A DNA stretch of 64,000 nucleotides from Flammula alnicola (lineage: Eukaryota; Basidiomycota; Agaricomycetes; Agaricales; Strophariaceae). Of the stretch, positions 37,951 through 50,217 are shown piece by piece. Location: assembly GCA_015499995.1 (NCBI GenBank), contig JADNRV010000047.1:124001-188000 (forward strand), in the 5' to 3' direction. Every line of letters begins with the position of its first letter. Position 1 is the stretch's first letter. The translations under genes were made by a program, and so were the position numbers. The notes under the pieces were generated by a model that had not been told where the DNA came from, did no database searches, and saw nothing but the letters and a program-made list of their open reading frames with translations.

Positions 37951-38566
37951 TTAAACGCTACGAGAAAGGATGAATGCAGATACAGTCATGTGCCATAGGA
38001 AAACACGATTCGTTAGAGCAGCTGATTCGGTGAGAGTGATAGTAAAGACTCCATTACCCAAGATCTGCATTGATCCATACTCGTCAAGACGAAATGCTCT
38101 TCCTCGACCCAAAGGACCAAAGAGCTGAAAATGGAATTAGTGCGACGCGTATGTTTAAAGTACAGCATATGCGTACCTTGTAGTGACCTGGTTGATTATC
38201 ATTCCAACGCCAGTATCCTTTACGTAAATCTCCCATAGTCCCGAAAGATATCCGAAGGATATTGGCTGTTCTCTCGAACACATGGTAAGGGGAATAGTCC
38301 TCCATTGTCGTGGGCCCAGTGTCCGTTTGCATGACACCTACGTTCGCCACATTATTGGTGTTAGGATCGAGAAGAATAAAACCACACGGCATCCCAGCGG
38401 CACTGTCTTCCACATCGATAAAGGTGTATCTGGGGTGAACTGGGCCTTGGCCGCCATCAAAGTGCACCCGCAGTATAGTGGCCATATTGCCGCTAAAGTC
38501 TGTCCGGACTCGGTAGTAGGCACCGTGTGGAGAGCAAGTGAGTGTACCAACAAGAAGATGGTTCAT
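37951..38566 (-). CDS. Unrecognised 187-residue protein, paralogue of the 50.2-kb gene
   Basis: Exon 1 is 38566-38177 (130 codons) and exon 2 is 38124-37951, joined by a phase-0 intron (GTACGC...TTTCAG). The start is MNHLLVGTLTCSPHGAYYRV. There is no signal peptide or membrane segment. The C-terminal end NRVFLWHMTVSAFILSRSV matches DRVFIRKMLVSAFMIDRGIQ of the 50,218 gene. The length (187 against 188), the phase-0 intron and the GYW...HY|..FG context at the intron are also shared. Alternating hydrophobic stretches suggest a small beta-rich fold. Function is unknown; it may be a lineage-specific family. Confidence 0.68.
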
Positions 38567-38629
38567 GTTGTTGGAGTAAGCAAGAAAGGATGTAGGCGAA
38601 CTGGGTGTTAAATCGATGTTGGTGGAGGA

Positions 38630-40635
38630 GCACCAGGATGAGATTGGCCGATATTTATACGTCGAAGAAGGTGGCGCGGGCCTTCAGAGGACGATTTTTT
38701 CCAAAGGAAATATTGGGACAACGAGTCACCTCCAGCTAAGACCCACAAGCCTAAATGAGACTCAACTTACCATCCCAGGCAGACTACCGTTGGCCTTCCA
38801 CACGGCTATCCCTAATTAAGGCCAAACGCCGTTGAAACAGCTTTGAATAGGGCACTACCGGTCACAATTCCTCAAGGACACCTGGCAAATACACGCGAGA
38901 GTGTACCAAATACTCGGTAGGCCTCGGTAGGTGACTCAATTCTACCGTAAAGACGCTAATTGGCAATTGTGCAGATGAGGCGGTTAGCAGTGGGGAGTCC
39001 CAGAGGAGATAAACCACCAAAATAGGACAGGAGATTCATCGATCTTCTGGTGCACATCCTTCATTCAATCATAGTCAGAATGTACTCATGACTCTCACAT
39101 GTGCGTTAAGTAGCCTCAAAGAGCCTGAAATAATCCACCCTCGTTGCCGGTGTTAAACCATTCCATTCTGGGGCATCCAGCGGCCGCAAAGTATTTGCCA
39201 TTTCTTGTATTTACCATTTCCCTGACAATACAATCCGGCCACCAATTGACACCAAGCCTTCCCCATGTACTCGGTCATACTATCATTTGTAGTTGAACAA
39301 TCATCAAGGAAAGTTTCACAGGGTCCAGGAGGAGGGCGTAGCTTCCTGCACTGCATCTGGATAGTCCTGAGAAACCGGTTTTTGCGAATTGGACCACGTC
39401 AGTACATCTACGCCTGCCTACAGTACCTACCTATCCATTTTGGCCATGTTCGCCTTTCTGAGACTCCTTGAGGCCTTGAGCTAGCGCCACCCCATGTGCA
39501 TGGCGGATAGACCCCTTCTTATGGTGCAATTGCTCCTGGCTGACTGAATCTTGCCTCCAAGAGTAATAATTTGGGTAAATTACACTGCCAATATAGAAAT
39601 ATGCTGGAGAATTTTCACTCGAATTTACAAGACGTGACTCGTTGTGTACTCTCGTAAAGCGGACCAAATAACAGATGAGTCAATAGATCCCAATTATTTC
39701 TGACAGCCGGTGACGTCGTATGAAGTCATTTAGGAAAGGATACGACTGTTTGCTTTTTGAGAGGTTCCAGGAAGGAAGGTACTTCTATAATAATGCATGA
39801 TATTTATCAAGCTACGGAATCACAAGGTGACTGAAATACTGCGCATTGCCCCTGATATGCCCCGCGATGTGTGATAGACGTGAAGCTTGTGAAGAGCGAA
39901 GGTGAGTGGCGCCTTGTGACGGATGCGCATGCATCAATCTCGATAACGAGATTCCGCACCGATACTAAGTGGGTGCACCCTTGGCAGGCTGTCGGTCTTC
40001 ATGGAATTCCATTGCTAGCCACCTCATTTGCGTGACTAGCCTCTTTACAGTGGATCAGATATATTTGGTACCCTCTGCATTCACTTGTCAGATATCTTTT
40101 CGGCGCCAGTACTACCCAGTAGGGCGCTGAGAATAATTCAATGCCGATAGTGTTTTGCCTTAATTAGGGATACTATGCCGAAGGGCTTTATGGGTCTTAG
40201 CTGGATGTGACTTACATATCACCAATATATAGTATCTGACATCCAGTTTGGCGGCTTCCTTTCTCACTTATACTGATACATCATTGAGCCTGCTCATTAT
40301 TTTTTCCTACCTGTGATCCATATCCACTCAATTTGTTTGACATACTGGCAAGGGGTAAGTGAGGCAGCCTTTAATTCCTCTCGCATGGATCTCTTCATAA
40401 GGACTTTTCTTTTTTAGACGCCGCGACCAAGCCGCGACAGCTAAACTAGAGCTGCCACCCGTGAAGACGGTTTAAGCTAAATCCGACCGCCATTCGACAG
40501 CTCCTGTGATTTTTTCTAGTGCCGGGATTATAACGATCTGGTCGCTCTCGGGCGCAAGAGCTCGGGAACGTATCAAGCGCCATGCAATGTTTGATTCCGC
40601 GCTGTAGACATGGACATATGCACACAGCCAGATCC
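38630..40635. other. Spacer with one diverged repeat, no supported gene
   Basis: The only explained segment is about 39,435-39,565, which resembles 49,890-50,060 (both run CCTTTCTG.GA.TCCTTGAG ... GTGCA..GC..ATAG). A 67-codon minus-strand frame with several Cys at 39,356-39,153 has no support beyond being open. Confidence 0.4.
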
Positions 40636-40727
40636 CTGGCCGCCTGAACTGACTTTCAAGGTTCAGTCGGAGCCTTAATAGACATTTCTTTCGTGTAGGG
40701 TTGTCCGGGTCTCGCGTCGTACACGCG

Positions 40728-42028
40728 ATGCAAAAGCGAACCCTTCCTGCCGAGGTAACTGATAACATCGTCGACCAACTACATGCTACCGGAGACAAGA
40801 AATCACTGTCTTCCATCGCCCTCGCTTCCAGCACCTTCCTTGCTCGTGCGCAATCTAGCCTATTCCGAGTCATCGATCTGAACAAGATACGCTGCCTATC
40901 GCTTAATTCTAAAAGATACACCAGTTTCAAGGAGCTGCTCATAGAGTCCCCACGACTTCGGTGGCATGTCCGCACCTTCCTGATCGGCAATTTCCTTCTC
41001 ATCTATATGGATCAGGGATTCAGGTGCCCGGATTCATCTCATCCCAGTGACGAAAGTTCCAGCCAGCATTTCCTCGATCGAGAGGCGATAGAGAATTGCT
41101 CCCTGGAAAAGGCAGAAGCTTTGGCATCCATTCTTGGCATGCTGCCTCGTGTGGAGCATTTTGCTATCAATTACCCTGGTTCATTCCTCCTGGAATGGCA
41201 CGCCCTTCCGCCTGCCACTCAGACCGCAATCGCTGCATTTTGCCAGCAGATTTCGATCACCTCACTTTATCTTAACAGGATTATGGATCTCCCTCCTTCC
41301 TTGATCGCCAACATCGCTCAACTCTCTCAGCTCACCTCTCTGCACCTCGAAGATATCAGCGTCGATCTGGAAAACATACGTTCCCTCAACGAGCTCACCA
41401 ACTTGAAATCCTCCCTCACAAAGCTCCGTAAATTCTGGCTCATCCCACCCGGTTTATATGCCGGAAGGCTGCAACGCTACAATATCAACATAGTTGGAGA
41501 GGTTATTCTTCAAGCAGCCAGAGAATCCCTCGAATATTTTGCATGGCACTCTCTGGCGGGTAGACACGGTAAGTCTACCTCCGCAGACGGTCCTTGAAGT
41601 TTGGATATTCAACGAATGTTATTCGGACAGATCCTATAAACGTCGGGATTCTGCGCAACTTGAAGTTCATCTGCCTGAGACTTGATAGCTTGGTGGTTTA
41701 CTCTGTTGCGGTCCGACCTTTAATCGTACAATTGACACAGGTGGAGCGGGCCACCGTCGAAGTTATCGAGTTATGGGCAATCCAATCAATTTCCGGGTCT
41801 GAACTCAAAAGGAATATGGCAGACTGGACGGAGTTCGATGAGCTTCTGCAGCACTCCACCTTCTCACGGCTCGTCGAGATACGCGTGATTGAGTACTATC
41901 CTCACTCGCTCCTTTTCCTGGAAAACCCACCGAAGGCCGCTGTTTTTCCGACTTTGTTCCCGAAAAGTCGTGAAAGAGGAGTCAAGGTTAAGGTCAGAGC
42001 TCTGGCTGATTGCGGGGAAATACTTTGA
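40728..42028 (+). CDS. F-box protein (copy 2), 412 residues
   Basis: The start is MQKRTLPAEVTDNIVDQLHA. Exon 1 is 40728-41568 and exon 2 is 41631-42028, with the same phase-1 intron as the other family members. The F-box is followed by LVESP/LIESPRLRWHVRTFLI and Leu-rich segments (ITSLYLNRIMDLPPSLIANI). It ends VRALADCGEIL, shorter than copy 1. It is very close to copy 3 (44,887). Predicted role: Skp1-binding substrate adaptor of an SCF ubiquitin ligase in nucleus or cytosol (from family knowledge); the target is unknown. Confidence 0.85.
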
Positions 42029-42189
42029 TAGGTACCTTTTACGACTCGCCTATGATGGCCTTACCAGTCGTTGTAGATTTTGTAGGTGGTAATGCTTGGT
42101 TATCCTCGTTGTACGGGATCTGTCATTACCAATAATATTTCACAATGTCGTCTGTACGTGCTGGTTGAAAGATAGAGCGAGTAAGGTTG

Positions 42190-42750
42190 CTTAACGATAT
42201 GCGAGTTGGGGTATAACGTGAGGCTGTAAGGTGAGAGAATTGACCAAACGCCCAAGAGGAGTCCGAGAAAAGAGAGGAGAGAGAGAACAAAGAAGGCCTT
42301 GTTCGAGCATCATATTTAGATTCAAGGATAGATCACAATGACATCAGAGCAAGTAACCACGTTTTGTACTCGTTGGCCACCTCAGAAACAGTAAACATCT
42401 GACTCGGCAGGTTCACTAAATAAAATAAGAAATACATACCTTCAAACGTCGTCCTCGGCGACCTATCTTCCTCACTATTCTCTCGCTCATCCACTCACCC
42501 TTCGCATTCCCCGCAGGCGACCCTCTAGCCAATGAGACTACAGGGGAACTTGAATACTGCGTCACGCCACATGCACCAGATGCAGCAGACGCAGGCACCG
42601 CCATGTTGGCAGTGCTTCCGCCATACACATCAAGGAGGGCATCGCACCTTCACAGCTTTCTCAACTTGCAGACTCCGAAGACAGCGTGCATTGGGGTAGC
42701 CCGGGCTGATGGACATATGACTGGTGATGCGGGTTGTATGTCTGTTTTTA
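42190..42750 (-). pseudogene. 3' fragment of the membrane-protein gene (unit 1)
   Basis: It is homologous to about 57,665-58,390, the last coding part, the last intron and the 3' flank of the gene at 57,885-60,527. The minus strand still reads MYGGSTANMAVPASAASG (original YGGYIAEGPTAAGAG) and KVCISYF (original KVRISYLF, the intron donor). There is no 5' part and no transmembrane segment, and the frame is lost. Confidence 0.75.
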
Positions 42751-42854
42751 ATAAAAAAAAATTAGAGTGGTGGGGGACGTGGGATTCGCTTTGGAGTGGA
42801 GGTCATGCAGAGACGTCAGATACCAGCGCGGCTACGGCAGAGTCATCTACCGCT

Positions 42855-43080
42855 GCCTTTGGGAGACTAGGAGAGATGGACGCGCGTTGTTGGCTAAGAT
42901 ACACGTTATACCGCGGGCGACGCCGTTGGAGGGCTGGGTGTGTATTATGAACGTGAACATGCCTAGTCGTGAAAAGGTCATCGTTGGAATTCGAAAACAA
43001 GTGTTGGGATGGAAATACAACTTCACGGGGGGACGGTGGGGCGGTGGGCAACGTGTAACGAATCCGTCATGATGACGGTG
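42855..43080 (+). repeat. 5' fragment of the Ser/Pro-rich gene (unit 1)
   Basis: It matches about 32,835-33,060, the start-codon region and upstream flank of the minus-strand gene. Shared strings include CGCGTTGTTGG, GGGCTGGGTGTGTAT-like and GCCTAGTCGTGAAAAGGTC. Only the first codons and the promoter side are present, so it cannot make protein. Confidence 0.7.
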
Positions 43081-44584
43081 TTCCTTGAACAGCTTGAACC
43101 ACCAAGAGATCCTGTTGCGGCCTGCCTCCCCTTTTCCCTGATCAGTGATTGAAATGATCTCGAGACTTTCGTTAGTTCTTCCCTCTGAAACTTTCTTTTG
43201 AGTCTCGAGAAGTCCATTTCCAAGTCGCGGACAGATAACATCGAGGCATGATGCATGAGCGCCGTGAGCGCTTGAGCTTGGAGATATACATCCATATTCC
43301 AATCCTAATGCGAATTTCGAAAAAGCGGCCAAAAAAACTCCTTTCCACGTGTTCGTCACGTGCACCACGTCGCGGCGTGGAAATCGCCCGTTTCTCTCAC
43401 TGTCAGGCTTGAGCTTGATTATGGATTAGTTACGGATTCTTGGACGTCGTGGACATCGTGACCATAAGACAAAGGAGAGATAACCACGCTATCCACGAGC
43501 CTCGCAGGTACGTCATCTATTTCTGCTCGTAACCAACACAAGCTACGATGATCTTCCTGGTTTCTTCCACGGCCCGCCTGTCATTGTTTTTAGGAAAGAG
43601 ATCTCGACTACCGCAGGATTTTTGGGCTACTCTCGTTCGTCTTATACTCCGCTGTCACCAGACCATACCCACCTGGTCACAGTGCATCAGCCATCCTCTC
43701 TTAATCAATACACCCCATCTGACCTTGCTTTCAGTCCAGCAGTGGACATGGATCCAGGTCTCATCCCACCGTCGCGTGAGGTCCTTATCAGCCTCGTGAT
43801 GATGATGGGAGTCTACAGCTGGACACGATGCGGATACCGTCGTTCCTGATCCGATTCTACGCGGATACCTCGCCTGGGGGATGTGGTTGTAGGGATCGGT
43901 CGAGGCCGGTCTTTGACGTGCATTGAAGGTTCAGTCTGAGTTGATGCGGTGAGCCTTGATTCGACTCGAAACCACCCTTTACGCTAAATACGTGAAACAC
44001 AGCGAAGTTTAGGGCCTTGGATTTCGATTCAAACTGTTAGCATCCCTTTTTCAATCAGAATTGAATTCGACGTGGCGCTTTGGATGTACAGTGAATGTAA
44101 GGAATGGGCTGATACTGAACTTTGTCCTCTATTTCAGCGATTTATGCATCTCTCTGTCTCTCGTACTCTCCCTGTGTCTCTCTATACCCGCCGGTTAACG
44201 TAGGGCTCCAGTTCACAGCAGGAGCGGATATCCGAGTTGCGACTCGCTTGGCCGTCGGTGCACGGCGCGTCTCAGGCTCGCGTCACTTCGCATAAAGACT
44301 CTCAGCTTTGCGCCCATTTTTGTTCTCTCCTGGATTAGCTGTGCAATAAATATGTACCCTATGTACGTGGATTCATACTCGAATAATCTCATTTTCCCTC
44401 TTTTTCACGTTAACTCTCCAGTAATTCCAATCCCTCAGTCCTCCTGTGATTCCGATACGCCAAGGGGTTCGCGCATGCAAAGTAGATCTTATTCCCGATC
44501 GGCTTCTGCGCGGATACCAATATCTCGCCTGGAGACGCATGGTACGCATAAAGGGGTCAGTTCGGGTCTCCGCTGGATCTAGAT

Positions 44585-44790
44585 AGTGGACGGAGGAGGG
44601 GGGACGAGGGGAGAGGGAGGAGGAGGGAAAGGGTATAGGGTAAGGAAACAAGAGAGAAAACCTGGCGCCGTGGAATATTCGCCCTCGCGTTGCAAAGGCC
44701 GCCTCGTGGCCTGCCTCCCCTCCCAGCTTTTCTAGGTCCTTGCAATTGATACCTGATTGAAATTCGGAGTCTGTAATATGTCTGAACTGT
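44585..44790 (+). repeat. Copy of the 33.24-33.44 kb block at the unit 1/unit 2 junction
   Basis: GTGGACGGAGGAGG through GTCTGTAATATGT is nearly identical to 33,250-33,460, and it lies directly upstream of the third F-box gene. The similarity stops where the F-box promoter (CTGAACTGACTT) begins, marking a junction. Confidence 0.85.
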
Positions 44791-44886
44791 GTCTGAACTG
44801 ACTTCCAAAGTTTAGTTGGAGCCTTAATAGATATTTCCTTCGTGTAGGGGCGGTTTTCCGGCTCCGACTCGCGCTTCCTACACGCA

Positions 44887-46187
44887 ATGCGAAAGCGAAC
44901 TCTTCCTGCCGAGGTAACTGATAACATCGTCGACGAGCTATGCGCTACCGGGGACAAGAAATCGCTGTCTTCCATCGCCCTCGCTTCCAGCACCTTCCTT
45001 GCTCGCGCGCAATCCAGCCTATTCCGAGTCATCGATCTGAACAAGACACCCTGCCTATCGCTTAATTCTAAAAGATACACCACTTTCAAGGAGCTGCTCG
45101 TAGAGTCCCCAAGGGCTCGATGGCATGTCCGCACGTTACTGATTGGCGATTTCCCTCTCATCTATACTGGTGAGGGAATGACGTGCCTGCGGTCGTCTCA
45201 TCCTGGTGACGAAAGTTCCAGCCAGCATTTCCTCGATCGAGAGGCGATACAGAATTGCTCCCTAGAAAAGGCAGAAGCTTTGGCATCCATTCTTGGCATG
45301 CTGCCTCGTGTGGAGCATTTTGCTATCAATGACCCTAGTTCATACCTCCTGGAATGGCACGCCCTTCCGTCTGCCACTCAGACCGCAATCGCTGCATTTT
45401 GCCAGCAGATTTCGATTACCTCACTTTATCTTAACAAGATTATGGATCCCCCTCCTTCCTTGATCGCCAATATCGCTCAACTCTCTCAGCTCACCTCTCT
45501 GCACCTCGAAAATATCAGCGTCGATCTGGAAAACATACGTTCCCTCAACGAGCTCACCAACTTGAAATCCTCCCTCACAAAGCTCCGTAAATTCTGGCTC
45601 ATCCCACCCGGTTTATATGCCGCAAGGCTGCAACACTACAATATAAACATAGTTGGAGAGGTGATTCTTCAAGCAGCCAGAGAATCCCTCGAATACTTCA
45701 CATGGCACTCTCTGGCGGGTAGACACGGTGAGTCTACTTTCGCAGACGGTCCTTGCAGTTTGGATACTCAACGAATGTCATTCGGACAGATCCCATAAAC
45801 GTCGGGATTCTGCGCAACTTGAAGTTCATCTGCCTGAGGATTGATAGCTTCGTGGTTTACTCTGTTGCGATCCGACCTTTAATCGTACAATTGACACAGG
45901 CGGAGCGGGCCACCGTCGAAGTTATCGAGTTACGGGCAATCCAATCAATTTCCGGGTCTGAACTCAAAAGGAATATGGCAGACTGGACGGAGTTCGATGA
46001 GCTTCTGCAGCACTCCGCCTTCTCAAGGCTCGTCGAGATACGCGTGATTGAGTACCATCCTCACTTGTTCCTTTTCCTGGAAAACCCACCGAAGGCCGCT
46101 GTTTTTCCGACTTTGTTCCCGAAAAGTCGTGAAAGAGGAGTCAAGGTTAACGTCAGAGCTCTGGCTGATTGCGGGGAAATACTTTGA
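44887..46187 (+). CDS. F-box protein (copy 3), 412 residues
   Basis: Exon 1 is 44887-45727 and exon 2 is 45790-46187, with a phase-1 intron. The start is MRKRTLPAEVTDNIVDELCA. F-box, Leu-rich segments and end (ALADCGEIL) match copy 2 with few changes, and the frame is intact. Upstream sequence differs from copy 2 because the 33.2-kb block was inserted there, so its expression may differ. Same predicted SCF adaptor role. Confidence 0.85.
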
Positions 46188-46319
46188 TAGGTACCTTTTA
46201 TTACTCGCCTATGACGGCCTTACCAGTCGTTAGTAGATCTTGTAGGTGGTGATGCTCGGTTATCCTCGTTGTACGGGATTTATCATTACCAGTAATTTTT
46301 CACAATGTGGTCTGTACGT

Positions 46320-46945
46320 TCTGGTTGAAAGATAGAGCGAGTAAGGTTGCTTAACGATTCGCGAGTTGGGGTATGTACTATGACGTGAGGCTGTAAGGTG
46401 AGAGAATAGACCAAACGCCCAGGAGGAATCCGAGGAAAGAAAAGAGAGAGAGAATAAAGAAGGCCTCGTTCGAGTATCACATGTAGATTCAAGGATAGAT
46501 CACAACGAGATCAGAGCAAGTAACCACGTTTTGCACTCGTTGGCGACCTAGGAAACAGTAAACATCTGAAACGCCAGGTTGTTCACTAAATAAAATAAGA
46601 AATACATTCCTTCAAACGTCGTTCTCGGCGACTAATCTTCCTCACCATTCTCTCGCTCATTCTCTCGCCCTTCTCATGCCACGCAGGCGACCCTCTAGCT
46701 TATGAGACCACAAGAGAACTTGAATACTGCATCACGTCAGATGCACCAGAGGCAGCAGACGCAGGCACCACCATGTTGGAAGTGCTTTCGCCATACACAT
46801 CAAGCACGGGCATCGCACCTTCACGGCTGTTCTTAACTTGCAGACTCCGAAGACAGCGTGCGTTGGGGTAGCCCCGGCTGATGGACACACGACTGGTGAT
46901 GCAGGTTGCACGCCTTTTTAGAACGGCGGAGTAGGATTCGCTTTG
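46320..46945 (-). pseudogene. 3' fragment of the membrane-protein gene (unit 2)
   Basis: Equivalent of 42,190-42,750. The minus strand retains NSREGAMPVLDVYGE, matching TNREGAMPVPAGAY in the intact gene's tail, then decays. It is truncated at both ends relative to the parent. Confidence 0.75.
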
Positions 46946-47034
46946 GGATGGAGGACATGCAGAGACGTCAGATGCGGATATCCTCGTCACGAGGTTGAAG
47001 GCAGAGTATCTACTACTGCCTTTGGCAGACTAGG

Positions 47035-47215
47035 AGAGACGAACGCGCGTTGTTGGCTAGGATACACGTGTGGGAGAAGGTAAGGAGGGCTGGGTATGTA
47101 TCATGAACGTGAACGTGAAAGGTCATCGATGACATTCGAAAACAAGTGTTGGGATGGAAAGACAAGTTCACGGGGGGCGGTGGGGCAACGTGTGATGAAT
47201 TCGTCATGATCATTG
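47035..47215 (+). repeat. 5' fragment of the Ser/Pro-rich gene (unit 2)
   Basis: A second copy of the 32.84-33.06 kb segment, with a deletion relative to unit 1 (the GCCTAGTCGTG stretch is missing). Non-coding. Confidence 0.65.
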
Positions 47216-48802
47216 ATGACGGTGTTCTTCGAGCTTGAAGCTTGAAGCACCAAGAGATCCTGTTGCCGCCCCGTGGGCTACCTCCCCTCCGATATCATTT
47301 CCTTGATCAGTGATTGAAATTCCAAGTGGGTTCGTCAATAAATGATCTCGAGGTTTTCGTTACTTACTTACCGTTCTTCCCTCTGAAACTTTCTTTTCTG
47401 GCGAGTCTCAGGATGTCGATTTTGAAGTCATGGACAGATAACAGAGTCGAGCGTGAGCACTTGAGCGCTTGAGCTTGGAGACATACGATATTCGAATCCT
47501 AACGCGAATTTCGAAAACTTAAAGCGGCCAAAAAATTCTTTTCCATGCGTTCATCACGTGCATGACATGTCGTGACGTGTGAGAATACGAATGATCAAAG
47601 ATGATCAACAGCTTGAGCTTGATTTAATAATGATTATACTTACGGATTACTTACGGATTCTTGGGCGTCGTCGAACATATCCACGACAGCCATAAGACAG
47701 AGGCGCAAAGACCACGCTATTCGCGAGCCTCTCAGGTACGTCATCTATTTCTGCTCATAACCAACGCGATCTGCGATGATCTTCCGGGTTTCATAATTCA
47801 TTGTTTTTAGAAAAGAGGTCTCAACTAACGCGGAATTTTTGGGCTATTCTCGTTCGTCTTATCCTCCACTGTCACCAGACTATAACCATTAAACCATACC
47901 CTCCTGGTCACAGCGCATTAGCCATCCTCTCTTAATCAATGCACCCCATCTGACCTTGCTTTCAGTCCAGGAGTGGACATGGATCGTCCCACCGTCGCGT
48001 GAGGTCCCTTATCAGCCTCGTGATGATGATGGGAGTCTACAGCTGGACACGATGCGGATACCGTCGTTCCTGTTCCGATTCTACGCAGATACCTCGCCTG
48101 AGGGATGTGGTTGTAGGGATCGGTCGAGGCCGGTCTTCGACATGCGTTGAAGGTCCAGTCTGAGTTGATGCGGTGAGCCTTGATTCGACTCGAAATCAAC
48201 CCTTTACGCTCAACACGTGAAACACAGCGAAGTTTAGGGCCTTGGCTTTCGATTCAAACTGTTATCATCCCTTTGTTCAATTCTGTTGAATTCGACGTGG
48301 CGCTTTGGATGTACAGTGAATGTAAGGAATGGGCTGATACTGAACTTTGTCCTCTATTTCAGCGATTTATGCATCTCTCTGTCTCTCGTACTCTCCCTGT
48401 GTCTCTCTATACCCGCCGGTTAACGTAGGGCTCCAGTTCACAGCAGGAGCGGATATCCGAGTTGCGACTCGCTTGGCCGTCGGTGCACGGCGCGTCTCAG
48501 GCTCGCGTCACTTCGCATAAAGACTCTCAGCTTTGCGCCCATTTTTGTTCTCTCCTGGATTAGCTGTGTAGTATATATCTACCCTATGTACGTGGATTCA
48601 TACTCGGATAATCTCATAATTCCTCTTTTTCACGTTAACTCTCCAGTAATTCCAAGTCCTCCGTCCTCCTGCAATTCCGATACCCCAAGGGGTCTGCGTA
48701 TGCAAAGTAGATCTTATTCCTGATCGAATTCTGCTTGGATACCAATATCACGCCTGGAGACGCATGGTACGCATAAAGGGGTCGGTTTGGGTCTCCGCTG
48801 GG

Positions 48803-50217
48803 TCTTTCAATATCCTGAGCTGATGCGGTACGCATTGACTCGACGCAAAATCGCCTTTACACTGAATAAGAAGTCGCGGTGAAGTCTAAGGCTTTTGATT
48901 CAAGCCGTTATCGTGCTTTTTATCAATTCTGTTTCGATGTGGAGGGGGGAGGCAAGGAATTGCCCTTGATTTCTAGGATCTCTGTACTCGTAGTATCTGT
49001 CGCGGCTTTGTACATATGCAAAATAGTCGTACATAATGGCATGAGCTCACCATATAGTCAAATTTACACGAGCCTCGGTTGATGGCCAATATGACTCTCA
49101 ACTACTAGTAAGCTAACCCATTGGGTTAATATTGTATGGCAACCTCGGACGGGCAGCTTTACTTCTTTTAAGGCGTAATAACGCCGGCGAATGTGAGAAC
49201 TTAACTCGAATGGTACTCGAGTAGATGTTCACCCAGAATGGCAAATACCTACCTCGAATGGGAGCATATTCAAATAGCACGCGAGGAGTCGAGTCATTCA
49301 CAACGCGAGACGGAAATTGGCTGACCGGCCTCCCATGTAGACTCTTTTTGAAAAGAATGTCCATTATTCCGGGCTCATTATTTGACAACAGGCGGGCCGG
49401 TTCGTTTCTTTATTCTATAACCTCAAATGTGCTCGGTAAACTTATCCCAGTTTCTTAGATCGATACGCATCAGTGGATCTATAAGACACAATTCCAGATT
49501 CTCGGGTGCAGTACCCTCTGTCAGAGATTCATTGAGTGGCGCGACAGGGGAATCGGTGAAGCTTTGGGGTCGCAGTATACCAGTCATCTTGGTCGATATT
49601 TATCTATCTCCGTTAATCACGCTCGTCGACATGAGGGCTTCCACTGTCCCCGCATTCTAAAGTCAATACTGAACACTCACTTCATGCTTTAGTGCTAAGA
49701 ATACATTTCCACAGAATTAGTTGCCAATGACCGGATTCTGCAGGTCTTTACAATCCTAGATGTGCATGTTGTTCCAAAGCTAGCATCCATCGACCGAAAA
49801 ATCTGAGGCTATGCACATGTTGCAACTGCGTGTATTAGTACCATTTTCATGACAGCATAATCGAGTCAGTTCCCAATCCGTTAACGATAAACCCTTTCCC
49901 CATTTTGCAGACTTTTCCTTTCTGGGAATCCTTGAGCGCCAGAGGCTTGCCGCACCCTAGGTGCACGACGAATAGCCTCGTTCTGATGGCGGTGGTGCTG
50001 CGGACTGCGGGTGAGTCTCGCTTCCAGGAGTAGCAAGGTGCGACGCCTTTAGACATGGGCTGGAGATGTGGCTCATCGTCCAACTGCGTGTTGTGAAAGC
50101 CCCTGCTTATACACCGTAGGTATAAATTTCACTCCATTTGTTCCCCAGAACCCTATCGCCACCCACCCACTTGACCTTCTCGTCCTGCCACTACCCCTTC
50201 TTACTCGCAACAACAAC
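48803..50217. other. Spacer; contains a diverged repeat at 49,890-50,060
   Basis: No gene is supported. The segment 49,890-50,060 resembles 39,435-39,565. The last 100 bases, with TATAAATTTC near 50,119, are the likely promoter of the gene starting at 50,218. Confidence 0.45.

Larger units (their letters stand above)
40640..44580 (+). repeat. Segmental tandem repeat, unit 1
   Basis: This unit aligns along its length with 44,760-48,802 at an offset of about 4.16-4.22 kb and high identity. The order is F-box gene, 3' fragment of the membrane-protein gene, 5' fragment of the Ser/Pro-rich gene, then the spacer sequence related to 33.7-34.7 kb. It ends with GGTCTCCGCTGG at about 44,576, matching 48,800. 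Confidence 0.85.
44760..48802 (+). repeat. Segmental tandem repeat, unit 2
   Basis: The second copy of the unit at 40,640-44,580, with the same order of parts. The stretch 48,290-48,540 is almost base-for-base equal to 44,070-44,320, which shows a recent duplication. After 48,802 the match ends. Confidence 0.85.

Noticed and set aside
39153..39356. Small minus-strand frame with several cysteines, possibly a secreted peptide
   Set aside because: No signal peptide, no splice or promoter support and no paralogue; an open frame of 67 codons is expected by chance.
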